This document shows, piece after piece, positions 43,112 through 51,587 of a stretch of DNA of 64,000 bases. Under the pieces are notes generated by a model. The model was not told the origin of the DNA. It saw only the letters and a program-made list of their open reading frames with translations, and did no database searches. Positions within the stretch are counted from its first letter, which is position 1. Every line of letters begins with the position of its first letter. The translations under genes were made by a program, and so were the position numbers. The stretch is from Mojavia pulchra JT2-VF2 (GTDB lineage Bacteria; Cyanobacteriota; Cyanobacteriia; Cyanobacteriales; Nostocaceae). The stretch is from positions 124,001 through 188,000 of the forward strand of contig JAHHHN010000002.1 in NCBI GenBank assembly GCA_019359325.1. Reading direction: 5' to 3'.

Positions 43112-46100
43112 CTAATTCCGCAAGCGTTTAAGTTCTTCATCTGTAAAAGGATTGTTGCCAGCTTTTAGTTCCTTTACCCAGCGTTGCCGTTGTACTTTGG
43201 TATCTTTATCGTTAACCTGGGTGATGTAGGCTTCAAAATCAGGAATTGCCCCTTGGTAGTCGCCTGTTAGCGCCCGCGCCAAGCCACGGCTATCACGAAT
43301 ATAGCCATTTTTAGGGTCAAGCTTGACGGCTTGGTTACAGGCAAACATGACATCAGCGGCTTGTTTTTGCAGGCTACCTTGCCAGCATAGTGTGTCCCAA
43401 GAATAGGCAGAGATTTCAACTTCTGGGTCAAATTTTTGGGCGTTGGTGTAGGCTGCTAATGCTTCCTTAAACTTATCCTGTCTGACAAAGCTTGTTCCCG
43501 CCTCAACTAATACAGAAGCAGCTTTTGTTTTTGGTTGAAAGTCTAAACTGGGGTCTAGTTGCAATGCTTGCTGGAAATTTGCGACTGCATCCTCAAGATT
43601 GCCCACTTGTGCTAACTTCTCACCCTTTTCAATTAGCGCTGAAGCATTTGCCAATTGCTGTGCTTTTGCTTGTGGGTCAAGCTTTAAGCTGGGGTTCCAC
43701 TCTAATGCTCTGCGGAACTTGGCAACAGCAAGATTAATATCTTCTTTTCGGGCTAATTCTTCAGCTTGGGCAACTAATGCTGGTGCGGCTTCTTTTTTAA
43801 TAGCTGGAGTTTGGCAGGCTTTGAGATCTTCTAGCACATCTGGATGGGTAGCTAGGTAATTATTTAACCAATTGCAACCACTGGTTAATAAATTATCTAA
43901 ATCAAAATCCCATAAAATAGCTGTGCTGTCATCACTTGCAGTCGCTAGGGTCTTGCCGTCGGCACTGAAACTCACACTTAAGACACCACCGCTATGCCCC
44001 TTGAGAGTTTTGAGGAGTTTGCCAGAGATGTCCCAGAGTTTGACTGTGCTGTCTAAACTTGCAGTCGCTAGGGTCTTGCCGTCGGCACTGAAACTCACAC
44101 TATTGACACTACTGCTATGCCCCTTGAGAGTTTTGAGGAGTTTGCCAGAGATGTCCCAGAGTTTGACTGTGCTGTCATCACTTGCTGTGGCTATCGTCTT
44201 GCCATCGGGACTGAAACTCACACCCCTGACATAACCGCTATGCCCGTTGAGAGTTTTGAGGAGTTTGCCAGAGATGTCCCAGAGTTTGACTGTGCTGTCA
44301 GAACTTGCAGTCGCTAGGGTCTTGCCATCGGGACTGAAACTCACACCCAAGACAGAACCGCTATGCCCCTTGAGAGTTTTGAGGAGTTTGCCAGAGATGT
44401 CCCAGAGTTTGACTGTGCTGTCTAAACTTGCAGTCGCTAGGGTCTTGCCGTCGGGGCTGAAACTCACACTGCTATGCCCGTTGAGAGTTTTGAGGAGTTT
44501 GCCAGAGATGTCCCAGAGTTTGACTGTGCTGTCAGAACTTGCAGTCGCTAGGGTCTTGCCGTCGGCACTGAAACTCACACCCAAGACATAACCGCTATGC
44601 CCGTTGAGAGTTTTGAGGAGTTTGCCAGAGATGTCCCAGAGTTTGACTGTGCTGTCAGAACTTGCAGTCGCTAGGGTCTTGCCGTCGGGGCTGAAACTCA
44701 CACTGCTATGCCCGTTGAGAGTTTTGAGGAGTTTGCCAGAGATGTCCCAGAGTTTGACTGTGCTGTCAGAACTTGCAGTTGCTAGGGTCTTGCCGTCAGC
44801 ACTGAAACTCACACCCCTGACATAACCGCTATGCCCGTTGAGAGTTTTGAGGAGTTTGCCAGAGATGTCCCAGAGTTTGACTGTGCTGTCAGAACTTGCA
44901 GTCGCTAGGGTCTTGCCGTCGGGACTGAAACTCACACCCCAGACATAACCGCTATGCCCGTTGAGAGTTTTGAGGAGTTTGCCAGAAATGTCCCAGAGTT
45001 TGACTGTGCTGTCAGAACTTGCAGTCGCTAGGGTCTTGCCGTCGGGACTGAAACTCACACCCAAGACATAACCGCTATGCCCGTTGAGAGTTTTGAGGAG
45101 TTTGCCAGAGATGTCCCAGAGTTTGACTGTGCTGTCATCACTTGCAGTCGCTAGGGTCTTGCCGTCGGGACTGAAACTCACACTATAGACAGAACCGCTA
45201 TGCCCGTTGAGAGTTTTGAGGAGTTTGCCAGAGATGTCCCAGAGTTTGACTGTCCTGTCATAACTTGCAGTGGCTATCGTCTTGCCGTCGGGACTGAAAC
45301 TCACACCCCAGACAAAACCGCTATGCCCGTTGAGAGTTTTGAGGAGTTTGCCAGAAATGTCCCAGAGTTTGACTGTCCTGTCATAACTTGCAGTGGCTAT
45401 CGTCTTGCCGTCGGGACTGAAACTCACACCCCTGACAACACCGCTATGCCCCTTGAGAGTTTTGAGTAGTTTGCCAGAGATGTCCCAGAGTTTGACTGTG
45501 CTGTCAGAACTTGCTGTGGCTAGGGTCTTGCTGCCGTCGGGACTGAAACTCACACTATAGACACTACCGCTATGCCCTTCTAAAGTGTTACGTTCTCTGA
45601 ATTTATTTTCATTTGGTTGTAAGTACACCGCCTGTCTTAATGCGGCAATTGTCTGTGTGCGGGTGCTTGGGGTTGCCAATTCTGCATTTTTTAGGTTTCC
45701 TGCTGCCTTTAAGCCTTCTATCAGGGCATCCCAAGGTTGCTCTGAGACAAAAAATGCCTCGCTAGAGTTAGTCAAAGCATTGATTTCACTAACATCGGCT
45801 TGTTTTTTTTGCTCTTCTGCCCTGCGTGCTGCATCCCAGGCGGTTACTGCTAACCCAGCCAATACCAATCCGGCTGCAACTGAACCCATCAGGGCGCGTT
45901 TGAGAAAGCCATTGAGTTTGGCTTCACTTAGCTTTCTTTGCTTTCTTTCTTCTTGCAGTTGCGCCATCAACTCTTTTAATTGTGGCTCTTTTTGCTGGCG
46001 GATAAAGGCGGCTAAATAGTCATGCACCAGTTGATAACGGTCTGCGGGGTTTTCTGGTAATAAAACCACCAAGCCAGATTTCACAAAAATTTGTAATACT

Positions 46101-49100
46101 AACTCCAATCTACTGGCATCTAAGACTTGATCTTTCGATCCCCCCGCCTGCGGCGACCCCCTTAATAAGGGGGTGGAAGGAGTGATATTATTATTGCCCC
46201 ACTTGGGGATAAAAGAAGAAATATAGCCCCCCTTTTCAAGGGGGGTTGGGGGGATCTGCGAAGACTGAATATTGCTAAACGAGAAATATTGCTGCAAATC
46301 CCGTTTTAGTTCAGCGCGAGTCTTCAGGGGGCGAGTCCCTTTTTCATCGGTAAGCAAATACAGCAACAATTCCGCCGCTTGTTTATTCTCTACACCGCAG
46401 TCATCAACCACCTCTGCTAAGTAGCGCTTCACTAGTTCTTCTTTAGCGTTATCCCCAAATTCTTGATACTTCGCCAAAGTTGTAACGTTCTCGGTTTGCA
46501 GTTGCGCCCCCACCACCTGCAACTCAATTGGGCGCACTTCTCCCAGTTCGCCGGCTAAATCTGTAACTAGTTGGTCAATTAAAGCAGGTTCTAAATAAAA
46601 GCTAGTATTTTCAGTTAAACGCTGAATAATTAACTTGGTATCAGTGGGCGAAAAATTCCCTAACTCATAAAGGACATTATTGCTGAGAATATCATTACCA
46701 ATAATCTTCAGACTCGATAGGCGATTGCACTCCAGCAAATAATGCAGATAATCCACCCGCAGTGACAAAATCACTTTTACAGAGAGGATATTTAGACATT
46801 CTCCCAAGAATTCAAAAAACTGCCGTCTTTGTTTTGCTTCTGGGTAAACAAAGAAAAATTCTTCAAACTGGTCAAAAATTAACACAGTTCGCAGGTTGCG
46901 CTGTTCGTTTTCTCGCAATTGGGTGAGGAGGGCGGGAGGGGAGATGGGGGGAGGGGGAGACACGGGGACGCGGAGAGGTTCTGAGGGAGATGAATGAGGT
47001 TCTGAGAGAGATGAATCAGTATCTGAGAGAGATGAATGAGGTTCTGAAGGAGATGAATCAGTATCTGAGAGAGATGAACGAGTATTTGAGAGAGATGAAT
47101 CAGTATCTGAGGGAGATGAATCAGTATCTGAGGGAGATGAATGAGGTTCTGAGGGAGATGAACGAGTATCTGAGAGAGATGAACGAGTATCTGAGAGAGA
47201 TGAACGAGTATCTGAGGGAGATGAATAAGGTTCTGAGGGAGATGAACGAGTATCTGAGAGAGATGAATGAGGTTCTGAGGGAGATGAATCAGTATCTGAG
47301 GGAGATGCTTCCAGTTCTAACTCTCCCCCTTCTCCTATCCCCCCGTCCCCTTGTCCCCTTGTCCCCTTGTCCCGCCTGTCCCCCAACACCCGCCCCAACT
47401 CCTCAACCCAATTGGTGTAGACGCGGATGGCGACAACCAAGTTATCTTGAATCCCGATGGCTTTCTTTTTTAAAGCCGGAATTAGTCCCGCATTCATTAA
47501 GGAGCTTTTACCTACACCCGATTGCCCATGAATTACGATTAATTTATAGTCAGGGCGACCGATGCGTTCAATTAACCGTTCTACATCCAATTGACGACCA
47601 GATGCGGCAATTTCTGGGGCGATATTATCATTATTATCAACTTGTAAAGGTGTGAGAACTTGCGTCCCTAGCTGTTTTGTAGCTTGTAATCTACCTGCAC
47701 CAATAAACGCCCGTAAACCAAATTGCTGTTCGATAGAACGTGCTTCTAGTTTGGTATCATAAGCTGAAAGATATTGCTTTTGTTGAAAATAGAGCTTTTG
47801 CAAATTATCCAAAATCTCTAAATAAAGCTGCGGTTCGTTGCCAGTAACACCAATATTTTTAGCCGCTTCTGAATTTTCAATAGCTATTTCATATTGCGCC
47901 AAATTTTGTTGTGCTTGCGCCAAAGTTAATAAGCATTCTTGACGAATAGCCTGGTGATGAGAAACCGCAGTTACACGAACTAAGTTAGCCTGCACTGACT
48001 GTTCAGCCTCAGATAATATTGCTAATGCTCTTTGGGCTAATTGTTCTGCTTGTTGCCAATTATTTTTTACTAAAGCTACTTCAGCTAAAAAACCATAATC
48101 TTGAGCTATCTTAATTGTATTTTTTTCGGCTTGATGAACAATTAAAGCACGTTCTGCCAGAGCTTTTATTTGCTCCCAATCTTTTAAAAAACGGAGAATA
48201 ATGCCAAATTTATCTAGAGAATTGGCAACTAAATCGGGACGTTGGGCGGCATCAAATGCTGTGATAGTTTGCTGGAGATAGTTATTAACTAAAATTTCTG
48301 GCAGTTTTAAATCGCTGCTATACAAACTCTTTCCACCTTCGCTGATTTTATTATTAACCAGTGGTTGAGTTTTATTATCTAACTTCGCTTTTTCGTAATA
48401 GCAAATTGTAATTTGAGTAAGTAACTTACCTTGACGCTCAAAATTTTTACTTGCACGCCAAAAAGCTAAACTTTGATTGTAATGTTCTATAGCTGCATCA
48501 AAATTTTTATTTATTGATTCAACTAGTCCTAGTAAAAAATCACAGTTGGCTTTTAACTCAGCTTCTATATCTTGCCCTGATTTTTGTAATTCTTGCCAAG
48601 CTGATTTAATTTCGGCAATAATTTCTAAATTTAAATTTAAATAATTATCAAATAATAGTGATGCTGTTTGGTGAATAAACTCAATTAATTCAGTAGTGCC
48701 AATATCAAAATCTTTCGTAGTTGCCCAACTTTCTAAATCCGGCGCTAGCTGCATCAGTTGTTTGTAAACTTCATCATTAACCCACAGCACTATCGGAAAA
48801 AGGAAACTTTTACGAAACTCCTCCCGCACCTGATTAGCCGAAATTAACATCTGAGACAAATCTTGCAATTTGTCTAACCCCACTATCATCAAAGCTTGGA
48901 CATTATCCCCAAAATCTTCACGAATGGCGGTGTAAAGTGTCCTTTGAGATGGCTTGAGATATAAAACGCTAATTTTGACAGCACAGATTTCTTGTAGTTT
49001 GGCAATTAAGCGATCGCGCTGTTGGGCATAATTGCACTTTGCCAAAATCAGCTTAAACTGCCCTACAGAAGCTTGAATTGCCCAAGCTAGTTGTTGCAGT

Positions 49101-49132
49101 GCGCGATCGTTGTTGATTTGCTGTTCACTCAT
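43112..49132 (-). CDS. Giant STAND NTPase with TPR helices, one membrane segment and 14 WD40 repeats
   Basis: The 2006-residue protein is modular. Residues 1-170 form an alpha/beta domain with no proper P-loop. About 190-490 are TPR-like helices. A STAND-type NTPase follows: Walker A HGQSGVGKSS near 534-543 and Walker B LIFDQFEEFF near 754. Between them is a 15-unit Ser-rich heptapeptide array, which an ordinary nSTAND domain lacks. The winged-helix part (about 900-1060) is interrupted by a repeat-derived insert (PPTPLEKGG). One membrane segment lies near 1078-1096 (ALMGSVAAGLVLAGLAVTAW). Then come 14 WD40 repeats (about 1185-1745) and a C-terminal TPR region with a degenerate tail. STAND proteins are signal-sensing switches, several of them antiviral; no effector domain is visible here. 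Two smaller genes upstream in the same direction form a likely operon. Confidence 0.88.
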   Translation of the reverse strand: MSEQQINNDRALQQLAWAIQASVGQFKLILAKCNYAQQRDRLIAKLQEICAVKISVLYLKPSQRTLYTAIREDFGDNVQALMIVGLDKLQDLSQMLISANQVREEFRKSFLFPIVLWVNDEVYKQLMQLAPDLESWATTKDFDIGTTELIEFIHQTASLLFDNYLNLNLEIIAEIKSAWQELQKSGQDIEAELKANCDFLLGLVESINKNFDAAIEHYNQSLAFWRASKNFERQGKLLTQITICYYEKAKLDNKTQPLVNNKISEGGKSLYSSDLKLPEILVNNYLQQTITAFDAAQRPDLVANSLDKFGIILRFLKDWEQIKALAERALIVHQAEKNTIKIAQDYGFLAEVALVKNNWQQAEQLAQRALAILSEAEQSVQANLVRVTAVSHHQAIRQECLLTLAQAQQNLAQYEIAIENSEAAKNIGVTGNEPQLYLEILDNLQKLYFQQKQYLSAYDTKLEARSIEQQFGLRAFIGAGRLQATKQLGTQVLTPLQVDNNDNIAPEIAASGRQLDVERLIERIGRPDYKLIVIHGQSGVGKSSLMNAGLIPALKKKAIGIQDNLVVAIRVYTNWVEELGRVLGDRRDKGTRGQGDGGIGEGGELELEASPSDTDSSPSEPHSSLSDTRSSPSEPYSSPSDTRSSLSDTRSSLSDTRSSPSEPHSSPSDTDSSPSDTDSSLSNTRSSLSDTDSSPSEPHSSLSDTDSSLSEPHSSPSEPLRVPVSPPPPISPPALLTQLRENEQRNLRTVLIFDQFEEFFFVYPEAKQRRQFFEFLGECLNILSVKVILSLRVDYLHYLLECNRLSSLKIIGNDILSNNVLYELGNFSPTDTKLIIQRLTENTSFYLEPALIDQLVTDLAGELGEVRPIELQVVGAQLQTENVTTLAKYQEFGDNAKEELVKRYLAEVVDDCGVENKQAAELLLYLLTDEKGTRPLKTRAELKRDLQQYFSFSNIQSSQIPPTPLEKGGYISSFIPKWGNNNITPSTPLLRGSPQAGGSKDQVLDASRLELVLQIFVKSGLVVLLPENPADRYQLVHDYLAAFIRQQKEPQLKELMAQLQEERKQRKLSEAKLNGFLKRALMGSVAAGLVLAGLAVTAWDAARRAEEQKKQADVSEINALTNSSEAFFVSEQPWDALIEGLKAAGNLKNAELATPSTRTQTIAALRQAVYLQPNENKFRERNTLEGHSGSVYSVSFSPDGSKTLATASSDSTVKLWDISGKLLKTLKGHSGVVRGVSFSPDGKTIATASYDRTVKLWDISGKLLKTLNGHSGFVWGVSFSPDGKTIATASYDRTVKLWDISGKLLKTLNGHSGSVYSVSFSPDGKTLATASDDSTVKLWDISGKLLKTLNGHSGYVLGVSFSPDGKTLATASSDSTVKLWDISGKLLKTLNGHSGYVWGVSFSPDGKTLATASSDSTVKLWDISGKLLKTLNGHSGYVRGVSFSADGKTLATASSDSTVKLWDISGKLLKTLNGHSSVSFSPDGKTLATASSDSTVKLWDISGKLLKTLNGHSGYVLGVSFSADGKTLATASSDSTVKLWDISGKLLKTLNGHSSVSFSPDGKTLATASLDSTVKLWDISGKLLKTLKGHSGSVLGVSFSPDGKTLATASSDSTVKLWDISGKLLKTLNGHSGYVRGVSFSPDGKTIATASDDSTVKLWDISGKLLKTLKGHSSSVNSVSFSADGKTLATASLDSTVKLWDISGKLLKTLKGHSGGVLSVSFSADGKTLATASDDSTAILWDFDLDNLLTSGCNWLNNYLATHPDVLEDLKACQTPAIKKEAAPALVAQAEELARKEDINLAVAKFRRALEWNPSLKLDPQAKAQQLANASALIEKGEKLAQVGNLEDAVANFQQALQLDPSLDFQPKTKAASVLVEAGTSFVRQDKFKEALAAYTNAQKFDPEVEISAYSWDTLCWQGSLQKQAADVMFACNQAVKLDPKNGYIRDSRGLARALTGDYQGAIPDFEAYITQVNDKDTKVQRQRWVKELKAGNNPFTDEELKRLRN
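43899..45585 (-). repeat. Array of 14 near-identical WD40-coding repeats
   Basis: The unit is about 123 bp, coding GHSGYVLGVSFSPDGKTL then ATASSDSTVKLWDISGKLL. Differences between units are mostly confined to two or three positions after GHSG and one in the DH-like turn. Units 8 and 10 lack four codons (GHSSVSFS). The last unit diverges (AILWDF). Confidence 0.9.
46137..46257. repeat. GATC-bounded inverted dispersed repeat, copy 2, inside the STAND/WD40 coding region
   Basis: It starts GATCCCCCCGCC and ends GGTTGGGGGGATC, with internal CCCCCTTAATAAGGGGG and CCCCCCTTTTCAAGGGGGG hairpins. It is read in frame as part of IPPTPLEKGG, then TPSTPLLRGSPQAGG. Confidence 0.75.
46985..47299 (-). repeat. 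21-bp minisatellite coding Ser-rich heptapeptides
   Basis: Fifteen complete 21-bp units plus a partial sixteenth code for S-(D/E/N)-(T/P)-(R/D/H/Y)-S-S-(L/P), for example SDTRSSL and SEPHSSP. All keep the reading frame. A G/C-rich tract (TCCCCTTGTCCCC type, about 47338-47380) adjoins the array on its N-terminal side and is also translated (DKGTRGQGDGG). Confidence 0.92.
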
Positions 49133-49140
49133 AATTTAAA

Positions 49141-49180
49141 GGGCAGGGGGCAGGGAGCAGGGAGCAGGGGGCAGGGAGCA
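49141..49180. repeat. Short tandem repeat tract (GGGAGCA/GGGGGCA units)
   Basis: Heptamers GGGGGCA and GGGAGCA are repeated between the STAND/WD40 gene and the four-helix-bundle gene. The inverse complement occurs at 49602-49630. Confidence 0.75.
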
Positions 49181-49187
49181 TTAGAAA

Positions 49188-49574
49188 TTAGCGTTTTATG
49201 AGCCAAGGTGATGGATTGTTGATTATAGTTACTAGAATGGCTAAAACTCGGTTGTAAGCTGCATAAAGTTCTCTGCCTGTATCAACGTCTAAATAACTAC
49301 ATTTGACAGCAAATTTAAGCCAAGTCTGAGTTTCTGCTGCTTCGGCTTCGGAATCATTTAATTTTGCAATAAAAGCAGCTTCATAACGACGTTTTCTCCA
49401 TGCCTCGGCTAAATTCGCACAAACAGAACGTGATGACCTACGAATTTGGTCAGTTAATGAATATCTTTCCTCTATAGGAAACTTCTTAGATAATTCAAAA
49501 ATTTTCATGGCTACATCAAATGCCATTTTGTATACTTCTAAGTCTTCATGACTTTTGATTGGTTCTTTTTCCAT
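49188..49574 (-). CDS. Four-helix-bundle protein (23S rRNA intervening-sequence protein family)
   Basis: This 128-residue, all-helical protein matches the four-helix bundle family first found in 23S rRNA intervening sequences. Family segments are HEDLEVYKMAFDVAMKIFEL, FPIEERYSLTDQIRRSSRS, VCANLAEAWRKRRYEAAFIA and LNDSEAEAAETQTWL. The molecular function of the family is not established; members often occur near mobile or variable DNA. Here it lies between two NTPase genes on the same strand (59 bp to the upstream one, 55 bp to the downstream one). It is framed on both sides by G/C-rich heptamer repeats in opposite orientation, which suggests insertion as a small cassette. Confidence 0.85.
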   Translation of the reverse strand: MEKEPIKSHEDLEVYKMAFDVAMKIFELSKKFPIEERYSLTDQIRRSSRSVCANLAEAWRKRRYEAAFIAKLNDSEAEAAETQTWLKFAVKCSYLDVDTGRELYAAYNRVLAILVTIINNPSPWLIKR

Positions 49575-49601
49575 TCCTCTGCTCCTTACTCGCTGCTTTT
49601 T

Positions 49602-49630
49602 CCCCTGCTCCCTGCCCCCTGCCCCCTGCC
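49602..49630. repeat. Short tandem repeat tract, inverse of the one at 49141-49180
   Basis: CCCCTGCTCCCTGCC and CCCTGCC units are reverse complements of the tract on the other side of the four-helix-bundle gene. Together they form a broad inverted repeat around that gene. Confidence 0.7.
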
Positions 49631-49633
49631 TAC

Positions 49634-50986
49634 TCAGCCCTGCAACTCTCTGGCTTCTGCCAAGATCGGGTTAACATCAAACCAAGACTCGCCGCGATCG
49701 CGGTATTCAAATACAAAGCGACTGCGAATCAGTTTTTGATATCCTTGATCGTCGCTGACTCTTTTTCTATGCTTGACGTGACGTAATAATTGCCACTCAT
49801 CATCAGAAATTGGCATGGTCATTTCATTCCGACGGGCGCGGATTACTTGTTCTAAGGTGTCACAAGATAAGGGAAGGGTCATTTCTTCCATAATCCAGGT
49901 ATTCAACAGCCGCAGTAAGTCGCGCACATGACCACCACTCGCACTGCATAACCGTTCTAAGGCTGTTACATCATCAAAAATCTCTGGAATTTTGCTTAAG
50001 CGTTCCTCTGGTTGCAAGTCAGGAAAAGCCCTAGCCAAAACCATCTGCTGCATTAGCGCCATTCCCTGTTCATGGACGCTACCATCAGGCCACTGTACCG
50101 GAACCATCGGCAAAACTTTCGGATCTTCTGGGAATCGCTGGGTCAGCATTCCGTAATCATTGGAGAATTTCAGCGACAGAGGCATTGTATAAACTAAATG
50201 ACAATTTAGTTTGGTCAAAAACTCTCCTTGATCCACAAACAGATATTCCTGTTGCGGACGACCCCAAGACTTGACACGATTATCAATGCGGTCAAGGTTA
50301 TCGACAATTACTACTAAACCTTTTTTACCTTGCTGCTTGAGTTTGGCGATCGCAGGTTCTAGTAGTTCTCGGTTAATCGCTTCTAGCAATTGGGTTTTTT
50401 GCGGGCCGAGATACTGATTGAGTTTTTCCCGCAGTGTAGGGTCATTTTTCGCCTTCGTGGTGATTTCACCAATCCCAAACGCCAAAGACAGCTTTTCCTT
50501 TTCAGCCGAGTAACCCACATCTCCAACGTTTGGAACTTTGAGCTTGACTCCTGTGACCTCAGAGTTTAAGACCTTCCAAGCACCTTGGAGTAATTCATTT
50601 AATTTACTGGTTTCGGCTAAGGTAATTTTATCCAGAGTTTGGCTAACACGACGTGCGATCGCCAGCAACACATCGGCAATATCCACATCGGTCATTTCCA
50701 GGTCTTCACTAGACTCAAAATACACCACCTCAAAGCCTAGCTTTTCCAGTTCCACCTGTAACCGTAATAACTCCGTCGATTTCCCGCAACCAATATGTCC
50801 AGTAAATAAAGTACAGGTAGGCTCATTCGGCTTGAAGAATGTAATCTTATACTTCAGCTTGTTAATAATGTCGCCACCTCGCACCGCAGAAAAATCGATG
50901 TAATACTTTGCATCTACTGCATTTTTGATAAACAGAGTGCGGCTGGGGTCAGTAGCCTGAAAGAAATTCAATAAATCTATGGCCAT
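49634..50986 (-). CDS. P-loop NTPase (AAA/STAND-like), unknown target
   Basis: In this 450-residue soluble protein, Walker A is GHIGCGKST at residues 63-71. Walker B is VVIVDNLDRID, near residue 225. The C-terminal third is helical with ASGGHVRDLLRLLNTWIMEE (a sensor-2-like region), then a winged-helix-like end (DDEWQLLRHVKHRK). The N-terminus DLLNFFQATDPSRTLFI precedes the ATPase and may bind a partner. The shape resembles Orc/Cdc6-like or KAP-like ATPases found as switch components. It is the first gene of the minus-strand set with the four-helix-bundle and STAND/WD40 genes, so it may regulate or be regulated by the latter. No nuclease or toxin domain was found. Confidence 0.8.
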   Translation of the reverse strand: MAIDLLNFFQATDPSRTLFIKNAVDAKYYIDFSAVRGGDIINKLKYKITFFKPNEPTCTLFTGHIGCGKSTELLRLQVELEKLGFEVVYFESSEDLEMTDVDIADVLLAIARRVSQTLDKITLAETSKLNELLQGAWKVLNSEVTGVKLKVPNVGDVGYSAEKEKLSLAFGIGEITTKAKNDPTLREKLNQYLGPQKTQLLEAINRELLEPAIAKLKQQGKKGLVVIVDNLDRIDNRVKSWGRPQQEYLFVDQGEFLTKLNCHLVYTMPLSLKFSNDYGMLTQRFPEDPKVLPMVPVQWPDGSVHEQGMALMQQMVLARAFPDLQPEERLSKIPEIFDDVTALERLCSASGGHVRDLLRLLNTWIMEEMTLPLSCDTLEQVIRARRNEMTMPISDDEWQLLRHVKHRKRVSDDQGYQKLIRSRFVFEYRDRGESWFDVNPILAEARELQG

Positions 50987-51587
50987 AAAGCTAGTAATTT
51001 ATTTATCTTGTATATCCTAGATATTCTTGATTACAAGAATAAAGTTAATTACAGCCATTAAAGAGAATATTTCAGAGAGATTTCAGTTTCGCCTTCTAGA
51101 TTGCATTTTCACAAAGGCAGAAGGTAGACCCTGCGTTTAGTTCTTGTTATTACTCACATTTTTGTAACAGTTGACGCATCGCATTTACCATCATCCCGGC
51201 CTGAACTGAAGTTCAGAGGCTCAAAGGTTGTTTGAAAAGTGGTTATCTGTGATGTTAAGTACCTATTGATCCCCCCTAACCCCCCTTTTTAAGGGGGGAA
51301 ACTTCTTAAAGTCCACGGCAGTTGCTACAACGGGGGGAACCCCCGCAACGCACTGCCCCCTTTCTAAGGGGGATTTAGGGGGATCTAAAACTTTTTGCTA
51401 CCAACAAGAGAACTTTGAAAACATCCTCTCAGAGTTTTAGTCCACTCAAGTGGACTGAAATATACAGCTTAGTCAACTTTAGCAGAGTTGAGCTATTAGC
51501 AAGAGAATTGATTCTTTTGCGGGATGGCAACGAAGCGGGAAATTTAAAATATGTTCGTGCCTACCTACTTATAGCCTGTAGGTAATA
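50987..51587. other. Intergenic region, 601 bp, with nested repeats
   Basis: The repeat at 51268-51385 dominates. Around it, GGTTGTTTGAAAAGT (near 51226-51240) and, in reverse, the AACTTTGAAAACATCC stretch near 51412-51427 are imperfect inverted ends, hinting at a larger element. No gene is seen. Confidence 0.5.
51268..51385. repeat. GATC-bounded inverted dispersed repeat, copy 3, with a second repeat nested inside
   Basis: The ends are GATCCCCCCTAACCCCCC and GGGGGATTTAGGGGGATC. The centre holds GTTGCTACAACGGGGG and GCAACGCACTG, which also occur in a different setting near 61589-61650. One repeat therefore seems inserted into the other. Confidence 0.65.

Noticed and set aside
43899-47299. 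Regular repeats that could be mistaken for a CRISPR array
   Set aside because: The 123-bp and 21-bp units are coding and in frame throughout, with no unique spacers. They are WD40 units and a minisatellite.
43872-47655. Several plus-strand open frames opposite the WD40 and minisatellite regions (for example 46990-47655 and 44247-44591)
   Set aside because: They are shadows of the repeats on the minus strand. Their translations are monotonous and match no family, while the minus strand gives clear WD40 and STAND motifs.
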